Positions 1 to 13,200 of a stretch of 64,000 bases of DNA are shown here, in pieces. The stretch's first letter is position 1. Every line of letters begins with the position of its first letter. The notes under the pieces are model-generated. The model saw only the letters and a list, made by a program, of their open reading frames with translations. It did not search any database and was not told the DNA's origin. Made by a program: the position numbers and the translations under genes. The DNA comes from Capillidium heterosporum (Eukaryota; Entomophthoromycota; Entomophthoromycetes; Entomophthorales; Capillidiaceae). The stretch is taken from NCBI GenBank assembly GCA_016630905.1, contig WBMQ01000009.1:682001-746000 (forward strand), written 5' to 3'.

Positions 1-916
1 ATGATAAGGACGGGCCTTTATCTGGGCGACGGAGAAGCTTAATAATGAATCCGAATTCTTGCTTAAATAAGCACATCCAGACTCATGACCATATTAGGTT
101 TCTTCCAATAGCTCGATCAATTCAAAGCTTTTCAAATATGTCAACCTTTCATGTGATTTACTACTACTGTGAGGTTATCAACATGCATCATAACCTTAAA
201 ATCCTGACATCCAAATATGGCTCCTTTCTTGGTTGTGTCGAAAACCTTATTTTAGACGAGTAAATCTAATTGAGTTGTATAGCTAGTAATTTAAAAGACT
301 TGAATATTTTTTGAATTTGTATACCATTTCGCCTATCAATCAATTGGTTAGGAAAGTTCCGCTAAGCTTGATGCAGTGTGTGGTCAACTGTCTATGGATG
401 GGTGGCAAATGTGACTTTATCAAAGGCATCATTTCTAGCATCCAGTACTACAATTCAGCATGGTATCATCGGTTTAATCCGAGCTAGATTTCTTACTGCT
501 TCGACTTCACGGCTAGTACTGTTTACTAGATGTTCCTTAAAGTGCTAGTCATATTATATTAAGGCTTTGAGGCTTCAAAAATTATATAGACATGTGCGTT
601 CCCTGATTATTATGTAAAACGAATTTTATCTATTGAGGTGCTCAAAATACAGTCATATGTACATACGCTCTGATCAAAGATTAGCAAACTAAAAGGCACT
701 TGCAAATAATATGACCTAAAAACTTGAGTCATCCTTCAAAGCCTGCTAAAACTATACTAAAATCTTCATATTTATACTATTTGCAGTAGAATTTTTTAAA
801 ATTTTGGTTTGGTGAGCAGTAACCTGACTATGTATCAAGGGTTTTTAGTTTCGTGACGGTAGGTGTCATGAGTCTCTACAGCTTTCTTAGAAAACTTTAG
901 TTTTAAAATCAAAGTC
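1..916. other. Left window edge, no supported gene
   Basis: No gene can be supported. The first ~50 bases are noticeably less AT-rich than what follows and one plus frame is open from base 3 to 263, so the 3' end of a gene cut by the window edge is possible. I recognise nothing in its translation. Confidence 0.4.
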
Positions 917-924
917 TATAAAAG
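917..924 (+). promoter_or_regulatory. TATA box of the S1 protease gene
   Basis: TATAAAAG lies about 42 bp upstream of the ATG at 966, a plausible spacing for a short 5' UTR. Identified by match to the eukaryotic TATA consensus only. Confidence 0.55.
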
Positions 925-965
925 AAGCCCGATTAACCTAATGTATTGACAAAAGTAAATCCAAT

Positions 966-1777
966 ATGAAATTTTCAATCTTAAGCTTAGCTTTAGTATC
1001 CTTGGTAGCTGGTCAAAATGACCGTATCATTAACGGACAAGAATCAGTCCCCTTCAGTCACCCCTTTGTAGTATCGTTACAGCGCTCGGGAAGTCATTTC
1101 TGCGGAGGTTCTATCTTGGACCGAACTACCATTATCACTGCTGCTCACTGCTCCCAGACCACTCCCTCAGCCGTCACTGTCAACGTACACCGTCATGACC
1201 TCCGTAAGACGGCTGCTTCCGAACAAGGAGCCAGTCTGACCGTCAAGCGTATCACCAGTCACCCTAGCTACTCCAGCTCCAGCCTCATCTACGACGTCTC
1301 GGTCTGGAAGCTATCTGCCCCTATCCCTAGTAACATTCAGGTCGAGTTTGTCACTTTGGACTCAGGTTCTTTGGGTAACCAAGAAGGTTTACAGACCATT
1401 GGAGTAGGTTGGGGACGTACCAACCCCGACACCAACACGTTATCGCCAGTCTTGCGCGAAGCCGTACTCCCAGTGTACAGCTTCTCCGCCTGTAACACTG
1501 CCTACGATAACTTCCTCAAGACTCAACATCACATCTGCGCCGGTTACAAGGAGGGTTTAAAGAGTAAGTTTTATGCAAATATGAGTTCTAACTTTTTTTA
1601 GGTGCCTGTAACGGAGATTCTGGTTCGCCATTGTTCGTCAAGCAGGGTGGTAACCAGCAGGTTGGTATCGCCAGCTTCGTATCCAACAGCAAGTGCCTCG
1701 CACCCGGTGCCCCCACCGTCTACGCTAAGATTGGTACTTATGTTGCCTGGATCAAGCAGCAACAAGCTAACCCTTAA
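966..1777 (+). CDS. Secreted S1-family serine protease, elastase-like pocket
   Basis: Exons 966-1563 and 1602-1777 (38-bp intron) give 257 residues. A signal peptide (about 1-16) and a very short propeptide precede the mature start IINGQE at residue 21. The catalytic triad is visible: His61 in TAAHC, Asp110 in IYDVSVWKL and Ser206 in CNGDSGSP, with GSP replacing the usual GGP. The pocket residues equivalent to chymotrypsin 189, 216 and 226 read Ser, Val and Thr (SACNGDSG, SFVS, PTVY). That is the elastase set rather than trypsin's Asp/Gly/Gly, so cleavage after small aliphatic residues is inferred. The intron splits the residue-189 codon. The product is a secreted extracellular protease; in fungi such enzymes often act on animal hosts. 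A TATA box precedes it and AATAAA-like sequence follows the stop. Confidence 0.95.
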
Positions 1778-4700
1778 TTTTTAATAAAATTTTCCATAAT
1801 TATGATATCCACTATATACTTTTTTATACACTATACAAAGTTACTATGCAATTAGGTATGTAATGGCTCTGAATAAATCAAAATATAACACTAAACTATC
1901 AGCTTTTTATTGATGAAAGGAAATCTAATGGCGTGCATCAATCAATTACCCATTTCGTAAAATATTATCTAATATTAGAACCTATAAAGCTAGTTTGTAG
2001 AACTTTATAACAAAGTTAGGGTATAATTTTTTGCTGTATCTAAAAATTGAATCTCAGCAGTATCAAATTTGCCAAATCATCCCCATTGCTGGGCGGGAAA
2101 ATAAGAGTACCTAAATTAGCTAAATATAGTTAGCTTTTATTGGATAAATTGCATCGTCATTATGACAGACAGCTTGGTTTGGTAGTAGTTCTGGTTAGAT
2201 AAAATACTTGTAGTGGTAAGCAAATTACTTTTATTAATAACACTTGAGTTGCTTCTATATATATATCGGGTATAAGTTTTTATTTTAAACTAATTATTTT
2301 TAGCTATAGTATCTTCGGAGTTTTCCACTACATCCACCTCTTTGCTATACAAAGTTGAATTGGCGCTCAAATATAAATTTAAGTTTTTAGAATCGGCACA
2401 ATTCACACCATAGATAGGTTTCGGAGTACTCCGACCTACCACCCACATACACCACAAACCATACCTTTACCAATAGGGTATAAACTATTTTTTAAAATTC
2501 ATTATCAATCCTTTAATAAGCTTCTGGGAAACGGTAGTGCTTGACAGTTCATAATTAGTAGCGTTCTTTTCCTAATTGAATTTGCAAAGAAGATTCCTAC
2601 CAATTGTAAACAGTGTAAAAGGTATGTTAAATATAAAGGAGCTAAAGTCGACTATAAAGTTTAAACTTGACATCTAAAGTGAGTACTATCACTCACCGGT
2701 CCCCAAATAAAGGTATAAATTTATCGATATTAGCAATTACCTTTCATTAAATCCGTATTAGAGTAAAGATTGGTCTTTGACATAAAAAATCAAAAGGCGA
2801 ACGCCGTTCCAGAGCTTTTATAAAATCAATATACTACTTGATATTTAAAATTTATAGGAGCCTTATTCTACCTTCACTCACCATTAACACCCCTTTAAAA
2901 CCCTAGTTCTACCCCTCCGGTTTAAATATAATAAAGGCTAGTTGTATGACAACTACTTTAAAACTTGGTGATGTCGCAGATGAAGCTTGAAGTTCAGTCG
3001 CTTTATTAGGTAAAAGTGGTACAAGGGCTATATCCTAATTAGTGCACATCTATATACTTACCATTTTAGTCGTGGGTCAGGTAGCAAGTTAGGGAAAATT
3101 AGATACTTTTGGCATTGCTTTTGGAAACTCCGAACTATGGTAAGCTGGCTTGAACCTTGAGAAATTTTAGCCTTCAAGCCGATTTCGGGGCTAGAAGATC
3201 GAAATTCCTCAAATAATCGAGAAGCCGAAGGCTTCGACATATTTATATGGATCCGAATAGATAGATAAAAGTTGATATATTGTCTTGATTATCGAGCTTT
3301 CAATTAATTACTAATTATCCTAATATAGTATATATAAGTGTTGCTCATTGAATCTACTTTTACGATCGAATTTAAGTGTCTAATATCTTACTAAAAGTCG
3401 GTAGTATTTATGACATTTAATTCCGATGGAATAGCATAAAATGTATGGTGATGCTTTACTATAAATGTTGAGCCATTTACTAAACAAACTGAATCTCTAT
3501 TAGTGTAGTCCATAATATGCATATTTTGAAATTATGCTTATAGATTTAGGAGCATATTGAAAGTATCCTGAATACTTTAATTATGTATATTTTCGCTTTT
3601 ATTAAAATATCCGACATCCCTATATTCTATTTACTCACAACATTATACTGCTTTCGAAAGCTCTAGAATCTACCACTTGGTATCATTGTGTGCTAAATGC
3701 TATCGTATAATACATCAAGGTGGGCCCAACGTCCAACTTTAAAGCTATCTATACAACTATTTTTGCTATACACCCACATAGGCCAATATATGAAAGGAGT
3801 AGATGCCTCATAGTAATTGAAGTGCGGAAGCTTATTACACATACCAATATACAGTAACGTTTAGAATTTGTCTTCAACACAAACTTTTATAAACCAGGTT
3901 TCAAGGGCTCATTAGCCTGTGTACTTGTTAAACTTATATATACTAATACTGTCGATAGCTTAGCTTAGTATATCGAAAATCATTCGTCCTACCATACAAG
4001 ACTTCTACGCCAATAGGTGGATGGAAATGTCAAGTTTGTAAAAGTTTGTGAAACTTCTTTTATGGGGATTTATTTAGGGATTGGGTATTTGCTACATAAG
4101 GTTAGTACTTTTCAAAGAGTTCCACATTGAAAACTGTAAATGGGATGCAGATTTTTCTTTTATATTTATAGAAAGGGATAAATCATAACGATCGGTAGCA
4201 AAAAATATGCATTTTCTGAGGTTTGAAGCTTATCGCAAAAGGCCGATGCTGGCTTCCTATTAAGAAATCTTTCAATTGAGGTGGGTATAACTTGTAGGTT
4301 AGGTGTTTTTTCCAGCCAGTATTGTGGGCGCTCAAAGTAAAATGGTTAACCAAGTAGTAGTTATTTTCCTATAATTTTACATATCGCTGTAGCTATATGA
4401 AAAAGTTTAATAAGTTCATTAGTCTGAGAAATATTTAGCGCCCTTACCTTTTTAAGTGATGGGTAAAGGGCTATTCAAAGGCGAAGTGCGAATTGAAGTC
4501 TATATTTTTCTACAGCATCTCTGAAACAAGAAAGGATCAAGATCATCATGAATGTAACTGCAAGATTTAGAATGGGTTTATGACAAAACTAATGGTTTGG
4601 GAACAGCTACATTACTTTGTTTACTTTGAAAGTATAGTAATGGTACATCCTCCATAATCACAACTTTGGTTGGCACTGTAAAACCTACTAGTATTTCAAA

Positions 4701-4890
4701 CTTTGTGTGTAGATTTACTTATAGGTACACTTTCCAAACATAGTAATAATGTAAGACGGGCTGTACACCCTACGACTGACATCCCAATAAGGTAGCCAGT
4801 ATGGTTTCATTATTGGTACCGTTTAGGCTAGTAAAAGGATGCCTTAATAGCAAACTAGAATGTAAAAAAGATTTAATTTATCGTTTTTGT
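1778..4890. other. Intergenic, no supported gene
   Basis: About 3.1 kb of AT-rich sequ­ence with only short frames full of stops. A 60-codon minus frame at 3058-3240 has no recognisable motif. I see no tRNA-like B box, tandem array or transposon open frame. Confidence 0.6.
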
Positions 4891-4960
4891 GACTAGCTGT
4901 GGGGAAGCTGGCTAACCGTATTCAAGCCAAAACGACCTAAGCACCCCCTCACAGCTAATC
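4891..4960. repeat. Imperfect inverted repeat upstream of orphan gene 1
   Basis: The arm GACTAGCTGTGGGG (4891-4904) pairs with the complement of 4945-4960 (ending CACAGCTAATC) with about 12 of 14 positions matching, around a loop of roughly 40 bases. A second small pair, CCTAAG and CTTAGG, overlaps the right arm. It lies about 50 bp upstream of the TATA box at 5009, so it could be an operator-like site or chance. Confidence 0.4.
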
Positions 4961-5008
4961 CATCTTAGGCACGCCTCCTGAGTCTAGGTGATAGAGCTAA
5001 AACTTTGC

Positions 5009-5018
5009 TATATAAAGG
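5009..5018 (+). promoter_or_regulatory. TATA box of orphan gene 1
   Basis: TATATAAAGG sits about 150 bp upstream of the ATG at 5161, implying a 5' UTR of around 120 bp if used. Confidence 0.45.
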
Positions 5019-5160
5019 CGCCAGGTGGATAGCAATTAATTAAAATATAGTTTTACTAAAATTATAGCATAAAACCAAACTGGTAAATAAGCTTTGAATC
5101 CACCTACATACCTTTAAATAGAAAATACACAGATTCGATCCTTGATTTACTTTTATCACA

Positions 5161-6012
5161 ATGATGCACAAAGAAAGTTCTGAGGGTTGCACCGTCTACG
5201 AGATCGACTCATCAACTATAACAACTCTAAACCTCCAACTCGAGTGCGATGGCCAAGTTACTGCCATCCAGGTGCTGTCCACCTTCACTCTACTACAGCT
5301 ACACGCCGTACTCACCTCGACATTCAGCTTGGAAGGAGGCTTGGAAGCCGAAAGCTGCTTCTCAACTGAACCTCTTTCCAAGTCCTCCAAGTTGAAAAAT
5401 ATCAAGTACTTGAATATAAGTTCACCTGAGAGCCATGACGGTTGGTTAACTACCGTCTGTCCTGGTGTCTACGTCTCCCATCCCCACCCTCACGAACCCA
5501 ACTATGACAACTTTGAAGTTGAGCACATTAGAAGTCAGCACATGTTCAGCTTAGGTTTAGTCCTCAACAAGTCGGCACCACTACTAGCATACAAGCGCAA
5601 CAATATTCATATCTTGATAAGGTATATGGGGTCAACTCAAACTCAACAGCAGGAAATTGATACCTTTTACGCCCCCTCACAACTACCCGACTGCTGCCAA
5701 ATGTGTTTTTTGTCAGATTGTCATGACCAAGGAAGATGTGGTGCATCGACGACAGAGCACTGCTGCAACTACTGCTTATCACCTTCCAACCAACTGGGTT
5801 GGCAAGGCCTAAATTTCAACGCCAAGTTCGAAGATCAAGTCTACCAACTAGTAAATCAAACATCAGCATTTTTGATCCAAGAGCGAGATATCTTCCAAAA
5901 GGCGTTGCGCATGAACCTGGTCCACAATGAAACCTCGGGACCTAGGTTTCACTGTCAGTGGGTTGAATCTACTGGCGAGTCCTGTGCCTACTGTACACAA
6001 GACTTTTTATAA
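5161..6012 (+). CDS. Orphan Cys-rich protein, family member 1
   Basis: A single exon of 283 codons; I do not recognise the family. It is a divergent paralogue of the gene at 14920-15582. Both share a segment of the form DGWL..V.PG.Y..H.HPH.P (here about residues 93-114) and both end in W.E.TGE.C.YCT..FL. This copy has an extra cysteine cluster (about residues 178-205, with CCQMC, CGAS and CCNYC) that the paralogue lacks; the spacing suggests metal binding but matches no finger I know. There is no signal peptide or membrane segment. The N-terminal TLLQLHAVL, and its counterpart in the paralogue, faintly recall the pRiA4b ORF-3-like fold. That is a hunch only. Upstream are a TATA box and an inverted repeat; AATAAA follows the stop. 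Confidence 0.85.
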   Translation: MMHKESSEGCTVYEIDSSTITTLNLQLECDGQVTAIQVLSTFTLLQLHAVLTSTFSLEGGLEAESCFSTEPLSKSSKLKNIKYLNISSPESHDGWLTTVCPGVYVSHPHPHEPNYDNFEVEHIRSQHMFSLGLVLNKSAPLLAYKRNNIHILIRYMGSTQTQQQEIDTFYAPSQLPDCCQMCFLSDCHDQGRCGASTTEHCCNYCLSPSNQLGWQGLNFNAKFEDQVYQLVNQTSAFLIQERDIFQKALRMNLVHNETSGPRFHCQWVESTGESCAYCTQDFL

Positions 6013-7912
6013 GCATCAGCATCTTTTTTTAATAAAAATAAATTTAATTATTGAATTTTCGTTTCATACATTTGAGTTCTAAGCCTAATTTTGCAAATTT
6101 GGTAGATAGATGTTAAGCTCATTACCTTGATTTAAGATAGAGTGGTTGACACAACTTTCATTTAGATATAAGTATAGTCAATAGCATAAATATGTACTCA
6201 ATGGGCTCCAAATAAACTGTCATAAATAGCTATTTCAATCATTTTATGGTACAATTAATTTGAAAATTTCAATATATTCTGAGGCAGATTCTTGTACTTT
6301 ACTCTCTTTTTGAAGTCGCCAAGCTATGCCTTTCCAAAACTTTGTCTCTTGCCCTAATCTCTAAATGCCAATCCAACATTAAAGAGAGTCGTCAATAAAC
6401 CAATACGAAACAACATTCAAAGCATACTTCGTCTAATACAGTTAGAGTTTTGTATTGAATCCACATTGCGCTGCTAGATGGATGCAGCTAGCAACATTTC
6501 GATTAAACTAGTTAGATAAATCGAAGATTTATTATACGTATACCGGATAAGTATAAGCTATACTCATTGTAGGAAAATTAATTTAGTCTAAATTCCAAAA
6601 TGTATGCCATACTTTTAATATACAAAGCAGATGGCTAACTCGAAATAGTTAGTGGACAATTGACGGATACTAACTAAAATCTCCGATACCGTCTAAGATC
6701 GCGTATCTTTACAGTTTAGCTTTCTGTAGTCTTAATTTAGTTAACCTTAAATCTAAAAGAGGAAGGTCTATCAATTAGGATGGATGACCTTAAATTTTAA
6801 GTGTTTGCTCTATTCCTTTTGTCTGCACTCCTTTTGACGGACATGTTCTAGCTTTTCTCCTGAACCTACTTGGAAGTGGAATACTTTTTCCATCTAGATT
6901 TATATGTGTAGAATGACTATATTTGAGACTATACAGGTTTAACTCAAAGTTAGTTAATATAATTGCATCTTTATCCACTTAAGATATAGGTAGATACTTA
7001 TCATAATTTATATTGAAAAATTTACTACTTTTGCTGTTTAGATGATATCGAATATGGTGGTAAACTGGTTACTGTAGTGGAAATAGGATACAATAACGGA
7101 AATACTACCACACATTTGCAGAATGAAGTCTCCATAGTTGTGTGATGGATAACAACGGATAACCTTGGACTATTGTCTTACAGATACATAATCTAAAGAA
7201 TGCGACTTATATTAGCTAAATTTGTTAGATAGGATGAGGCTAAAAGGGAAGCTAACTGGTAGGGATGAATTGTTGGAACTCTCCTAAATATAAAATTAAA
7301 TCCAGGGGCCATGCCTTTTAGAGTTCTATGGATTATCAGATATGTAAACTGATACGCTTGTCTTTGCCTGCATTTTTGTTTGGGCTATTTCTCTAGCTCT
7401 CTGTACCTTATATCAGTCTGTACAAATGCTCTTCGACTTGCACCTTTTACTAAAATATTTGAGGAATTCACTATTATAAAGCGAAATTTATCTACATGCA
7501 ACTTTACTATTTGGAACTAATCTATCAAAAGTTGATGAAATGTATGGCAGTCTAAATTTGAAGCAGCGAGTACTTTCACTTTCAGGGTGCAAAAGCTTAA
7601 AGTGCACCTATTTGATCAATCAACAGCTATAGTTTTTCTAACCATTGGCAAAGTTGCAAGTGATCATCAAATAAAAGATTAACAGTTCTTGCAACCTCAT
7701 TTGCCTTATTAAAACATTCCACTTCCAAGTAACCAATAGAATACAGTTCTTTGATCAATCTGAAGACACCCTATAGGACAAAATTCACGGAACAGAATAT
7801 CGTATCGATGCAGCCAGCAAATTAAATGAGATCTTGCAATCAGGCTATTTCTGATTATCTCCAAGTCAGAAAATTTTGTCAAAAGCCCAACTCTCCATCC
7901 TATATTCGAGAA
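6013..7912. other. Intergenic, no supported gene
   Basis: About 1.9 kb of AT-rich sequence. AATAAA immediately after 6012 likely ends the upstream transcript. A 62-codon minus frame at 6790-6978 has no recognisable content. The COX6 promoter should lie at the right end, but I see no clear element. Confidence 0.6.
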
Positions 7913-8372
7913 ATGTTTCGCCTCACCAGAACCTTAACCCGAGCCAACACCAAGACTTTGCTCAATCGTGCCTCCCCTTTAACTTCGGCCGGCTTAGGTA
8001 AGTCCAACCTTGAAATTTTTAAAGTTTATCTCATTATTTTTTCAAGTTAAACGCAACTACTCTGACCACAGCGAATCGTTCGAAGAGTTCACCGCCCGCT
8101 ACATCAAGTCATTTGAAGAGGCTGATGACGTTTACGAACTACAGCGTTGCCTCAACAACTGCTTCTCTTACGATTTAGTTCCCGCCCCTAGTGTAATTGA
8201 AGCTGCCTTGAAGGCTTCCCGTCGTGTCAACGACTACTCTACCGCCGTTAGAATCTTTGAAGGCATCAAGGATAAGGTCGACAATGATGGACAGTACCAA
8301 CAGTACCTTCAGGAACTCAAGCCTTTACGTGATCAGCTCTCCATCCACACTAAAGAGGAACTCGGTTTGTAA
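7913..8372 (+). CDS. COX6: Cytochrome c oxidase subunit 6 (COX5A family)
   Basis: Exons 7913-7997 and 8047-8372 (49-bp intron) encode 136 residues. The ATG at 7913 starts an arginine-rich, acid-free leader (MFRLTRTLTRANTKT), a typical mitochondrial presequence. The mature part starts near HSESFEEFTARYIKSFE and carries family features: DVYELQRCLNNCF, LVPAPSVIEAALKASRR and the tail LRDQL. An upstream in-frame ATG at 7826 would spoil the presequence, so I reject it. The product is a nuclear-encoded matrix-side subunit of respiratory complex IV. Length matches the family (about 140-150). Confidence 0.95.
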
Positions 8373-10263
8373 GTTAGCTTAGAGTAGTAAAGCTCCATTC
8401 AATTGCTCCAATTCTACTTGGTAAAGGTTCATTTAATATGCTTTGTTGAAACGACTTTTCGTAGCTTTAGTTTTCTTAAATAATTCCAAAATTTATATTT
8501 CCGGATATCCTTTATAGCTAATAGAGTTTCGCAATAAATTGTTTGAAATACTATTGCGATACTTTATCGATATTATATGGTATAATTTTTAAACCAAATT
8601 ATGTTATAACATTACCATATTATGATTAATTTTTCTCTAAAAAGCTGCCAAACATCATAATTATACATTTAACTTTTATTAATTATTTCTAACTGTATAT
8701 TGCCAATAGCAATGGGTGGTATATAGAAGATTCCTTCAAATCACTATGGAGGCCTACTAAGCTATCCATTTATCAGTCTGTATTTATTTTCTATACATTT
8801 AAAGGTTTCATAGAGTAAATCTTATCTGCTGAAATACTTGGGAAGTTGATCAAGTATGGAATATAGACTCATAGATTCAAATATAGCACCAATGCGTCTA
8901 ATAAATATACATTTGCCAAGCTTTCCATAGTAGTACTCTATTTTATAATTAGCATAATGCTATCTATAGCAAAGCTCCAAATGTGCCTTTTATCAACCAG
9001 TAATAGGTATTTGCGATTTCGAGCTGAAAGTATCTAAGCCACAGTATATATATATTACAATGTAACTAGGACTGTTATCGCTCTATTATCTCCTGCTAAT
9101 GAGAAGTTGAAATTTAAAAATTCTAAATGTTTATGAAAGTATACAAATATTGAATCAAACTTAGAGTTTGGATGTTATCACATATACTTAAAAGTCGTAA
9201 ACCAATGACTAATAAATATATTTTTAGTGTAATGTTAACAAAATACTGATATAATTGATCATACATATAATCTATCATCTATAATCAAGTAATATATGTT
9301 ACACTTAAAGTCTACATAAAAATCAATGTATTCTCAGTACTACCTCAGTCCACTTTATCTAGTCTAATTATATTAGGTGATGGGGGTGATATATTTCTTA
9401 AAAACTCGTAGTTTAGAAATCGAATACAATCATCCTAAATATCTTTGATCCACCAAACTCCATAAACCCAACGTTAATGACCTATATAACGTACCGTTTA
9501 ACCTGTATAATCTTTACCCTTAAACTTTGTAGTTGGAAAATCAAAATGTGTAAAAGCTTTTGAAAGACAATATTTTCAGCATGTTTAAGATAGTTCAAAG
9601 CTTTAAGGGATAGTGGATTAATTCCCAAAACAGATAGATCTTTAAACTGGATTGTTGGCATGCAAAAACTTTTACCCCTATTGTATATTTGTAATGCACC
9701 CCGTTTCTATATATTTGCCCTATTTGTATTAAAAACTAATTTAAATGCTACTGATAAAATGGAACATAGACAAATATTAACAGCGTTCTTTGTGGATGAG
9801 TCACCAGATAAGTTGAAGGGAAAGCTTTATCATGTGGAGGTTTATTAACCAACCACTAAGCTTAGTATATTACACATGCCATTGTGACAGTGTGTTACAT
9901 CATATACGGCTGTTTTTGTTTGTTATGGTTAGGAGCTGTAGTAAATAGCCACCATCTCAAGCTTCGGCTTGGTGAAATTACTAAATTTACCGCCTAATTA
10001 GCTACTATTTTAAGCTTTCGAATACACTTTGCCAAATAATTGCATTTTGTACCTATCTAATCCTATATATTTATACGCAGTCACAGTTCCATTTTCTTAT
10101 TTATTACACTACATACCAGTACTTAGAAAGTTCAACCACAAAATCACCTAAATACCTATACCCTACAACCTAAATACTGTAATGTGCAGATAGCTGATAT
10201 TTTCTTCAGGAACTTATTTAATATCCACTAGATTTCTGTCTATATCATTTTACACGTATAACG
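8373..10263. other. Intergenic, no supported gene
   Basis: About 1.9 kb, strongly AT-rich. A 62-codon plus frame at 9660-9848 shows no domain and no splice context. Nothing else seen. Confidence 0.6.
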
Positions 10264-13200
10264 ATGTCATCAGTTTCTTCCAGCAAATTATCCAACCCAC
10301 CTTCCATCCTCAGTTCGGAGAACTCCTCTATCCCCTCTACTGCCAGTACCCAGAGAGTTAATCCTCAGCCTAGATACATCAAGTAAATTATCATTTATAA
10401 GTCTTTTTTGAATGCTTTACGCGTAAATTTAATTCTAATTTTTCAACAATCTTTACTACAGAGATCCAACTACCTTTGAAACCTTATCGACAGCAATAAC
10501 CGGATTAACCTCTTACATGCGTAAGAACATCCCCGATTCATTCATCAACAAAGCTTTAAATTTAAGTCCAAAACTGGTATATTCGAACGCTCCACCTTCA
10601 CCAGCTAACGGTATATCAAGCCTGGGTCAAGCGCTAAGTGATACGAAAATTCCAATGTCCATAAAAACTCGACCCGTCAAGATAACTTTTGTAGCTTTCG
10701 ATTTCCTACGGTTTAAATTCGGATCGAACAAGTACGCTATCTGCAATCTACTTTAATATTAATTTTAATAGGAGGCTATGTCTATTGTTGGGTTATAATG
10801 ATGGATTTCATATATGGGATGTCGATGATGTTGGTAAAATCAACGAAATAGCTCTTGTAAAGTTGGATTTCGGAGATATAAACTCACTCAAGGTATTTTC
10901 TAAAAAAAATATCAACTTAGAATCGATTTAGATACTACATCCTGACGATGAAAACGCTGATTTGAGGATTATATTCAGGTAATGCTTTGCTAAAATAGCT
11001 TATTTATCGATTTAAAGTGCTACTCGTAACATGTCCCATTACCCTGCCCACTTTAACGATCACCAGAAGAAGGATGAAATTTCGACAGTAGGCTTGTACT
11101 CGTTAACGGAGAATCGACTGATATCGAAAATAATATATGAAAGCGAAAAGGTTACTTCGGTAGAAGCATGTGAGCTATGCGTTGTTGTGGTACTATATTT
11201 TTATATATTCTATTAAGAACTTTTGTAGGCGACGACCTTGCCCTCGATAAAGTTGCTGTCATACAAAGATTTAAGCGAACATTACAGCTTCAGCGATGTC
11301 TTTGTAAATCCAACAACAAAAAGCCCTGTATTTGCTATAGGGTCGAGGTGGATAGCTTATTCTACTACACTCGAAACGCCCTGGGTGACGGATAGTAACG
11401 GGCCACCCAATATGAGGAACAAAGTTGCTAAAGTCGACCGAGTTGCCAAAGATGTAGTAAATGGATTGAAGTTTATCGGTAATTTTGATTTTATGAATTT
11501 TACTTACCACATATAAAGGCGATTTAGGATATCAAAAAATAAATACTTACTTAACTTCTAGCTCTCCAGATAGCAATACTGGGATTAGAAGAAATACTAT
11601 TTGTGAAGGCTTGCCTGTTAATCATGGCACTACATCTCCCGGGGCTAAGGAAAAGAAAAACTACCCAAAAAACTCTGGGAGAGTAAGTTGATATAATAGA
11701 ATATGTATTAATCTTCTTCAAAGGTTGTAGTCAGAGATTTGAATCATTTCTTACAAAGTGAAGCAAAGCACCCGCTTTCTCCCAAATATAATGGTGAAAA
11801 TGACATGTCTCTCCCAAGTATTGCCCATTTCCATTGCCACTATTACCCAATTGCCAATCTCGCATTTAACAAGTCTGGAAATATGCTCGCTACTACATCG
11901 GTTGAGGGACACAGTTTCTATATATATGAGATATTAGGTCCAAGCCAGTACCAGGCTCCCTATCGCCTATTGTAATAGAACATATATGTTTTACTAATTT
12001 CAGTTAGATATAAGCTAAATAGGGGACTTACGGATGCAGTAGTAGTCGATATGGCGTTTAACAACGACTCAAGATGGTTTTCCACAACTACCAACCATGG
12101 GACTACTCGTACTATTTTCAAAACAAACTTTTTAAACTTTTAGATTTATATTTGATTAATCCTTATGGTGGCTTGCCCCACATCGAATCTCACCTGAACA
12201 ATAAAGTTGTCAACGTCCCCAGCTATTTCCCTCATCCAAAGAACATTAACGAGTCGGTCATCAAAGTAAATTGAACTTTAATGCTTGGCTAACCTTCAAA
12301 GCCCGTTTCTCTTTCACCTACAGCCAGGTTTCGGAGAAGAGTTGGTGTAGATGGCTCATTAGAGGAGATGAGCGATATTGAGCCTAGCTTCGGATCATTC
12401 CCACCAAATCCTAAAGCCAACCAAGCTGTACGTGATGACTGCCTGATGGACGTCTACTTCCTACCCCAATCCATTTCCTTAAGGAAGTGGCTCGATAAAC
12501 TACCATCCGCTTACGAGAAAATAGATACCAGCGCTTCGGATCCACAGTCAGTGAACTCTATTCTTTCTGCAGATAGCGAAGGGAACTTGACCCTCCATAG
12601 GGTTGTTGTATCAGGGAAGCTAAGCAGTTCACCAGTTTCAAGTAAATTCAAAATTTTCATATCTCTTACTTTTACATTTAGCTAATGAAGAATTATCGCT
12701 TTATTCTCGCGTTGAGAGGATCGCAGAGTGGAGTTTAACAAAGTCTAGCAGCGACTTTGAAAAGACCGTTGATAGTGGCTATGGTAAGTTGGTTTTCTCT
12801 TTATCTATTAATAAATCAGCTCCAAGGACTGTTCTCTGGACCTTCGATAACCAATCGGCCTGACTGGGAACCCGAGTCAAAGTATTGTTTTGATATTTCC
12901 TTTTTTAAAAATTTAGATGGTTACCCTACGTCGAGACTAGGAGCTACGATACCTATGCTTGCCCATCTCGTCCGCTTTGGACACTCAGTCAGTTTGAATT
13001 TAAGGTTTATTACCAAGACGATGAGAGTGGTGTGTCACCTTCGAGTGATCAAGGTGTAGAATACTTTGATAAATCAGCTCTAAAGACCCGTGTACTCCCT
13101 GTCCGACAGCAAAAACTTCCAAGGCCCTATGGAAGGTAATGCTATAACTTGGGTAAAGTCTAATTTAGTATAGAGATGAGATAGCATATCAAACTGAAGT

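Noticed and set aside
45..263. 72-codon plus frame near the left edge
   Set aside because: No family resemblance or splice context; may be a gene tail but cannot be supported.
11031..12685. Several short plus frames inside the BCAS3-like gene taken as separate genes
   Set aside because: They are exons of one 17-exon gene; splicing joins them in frame.
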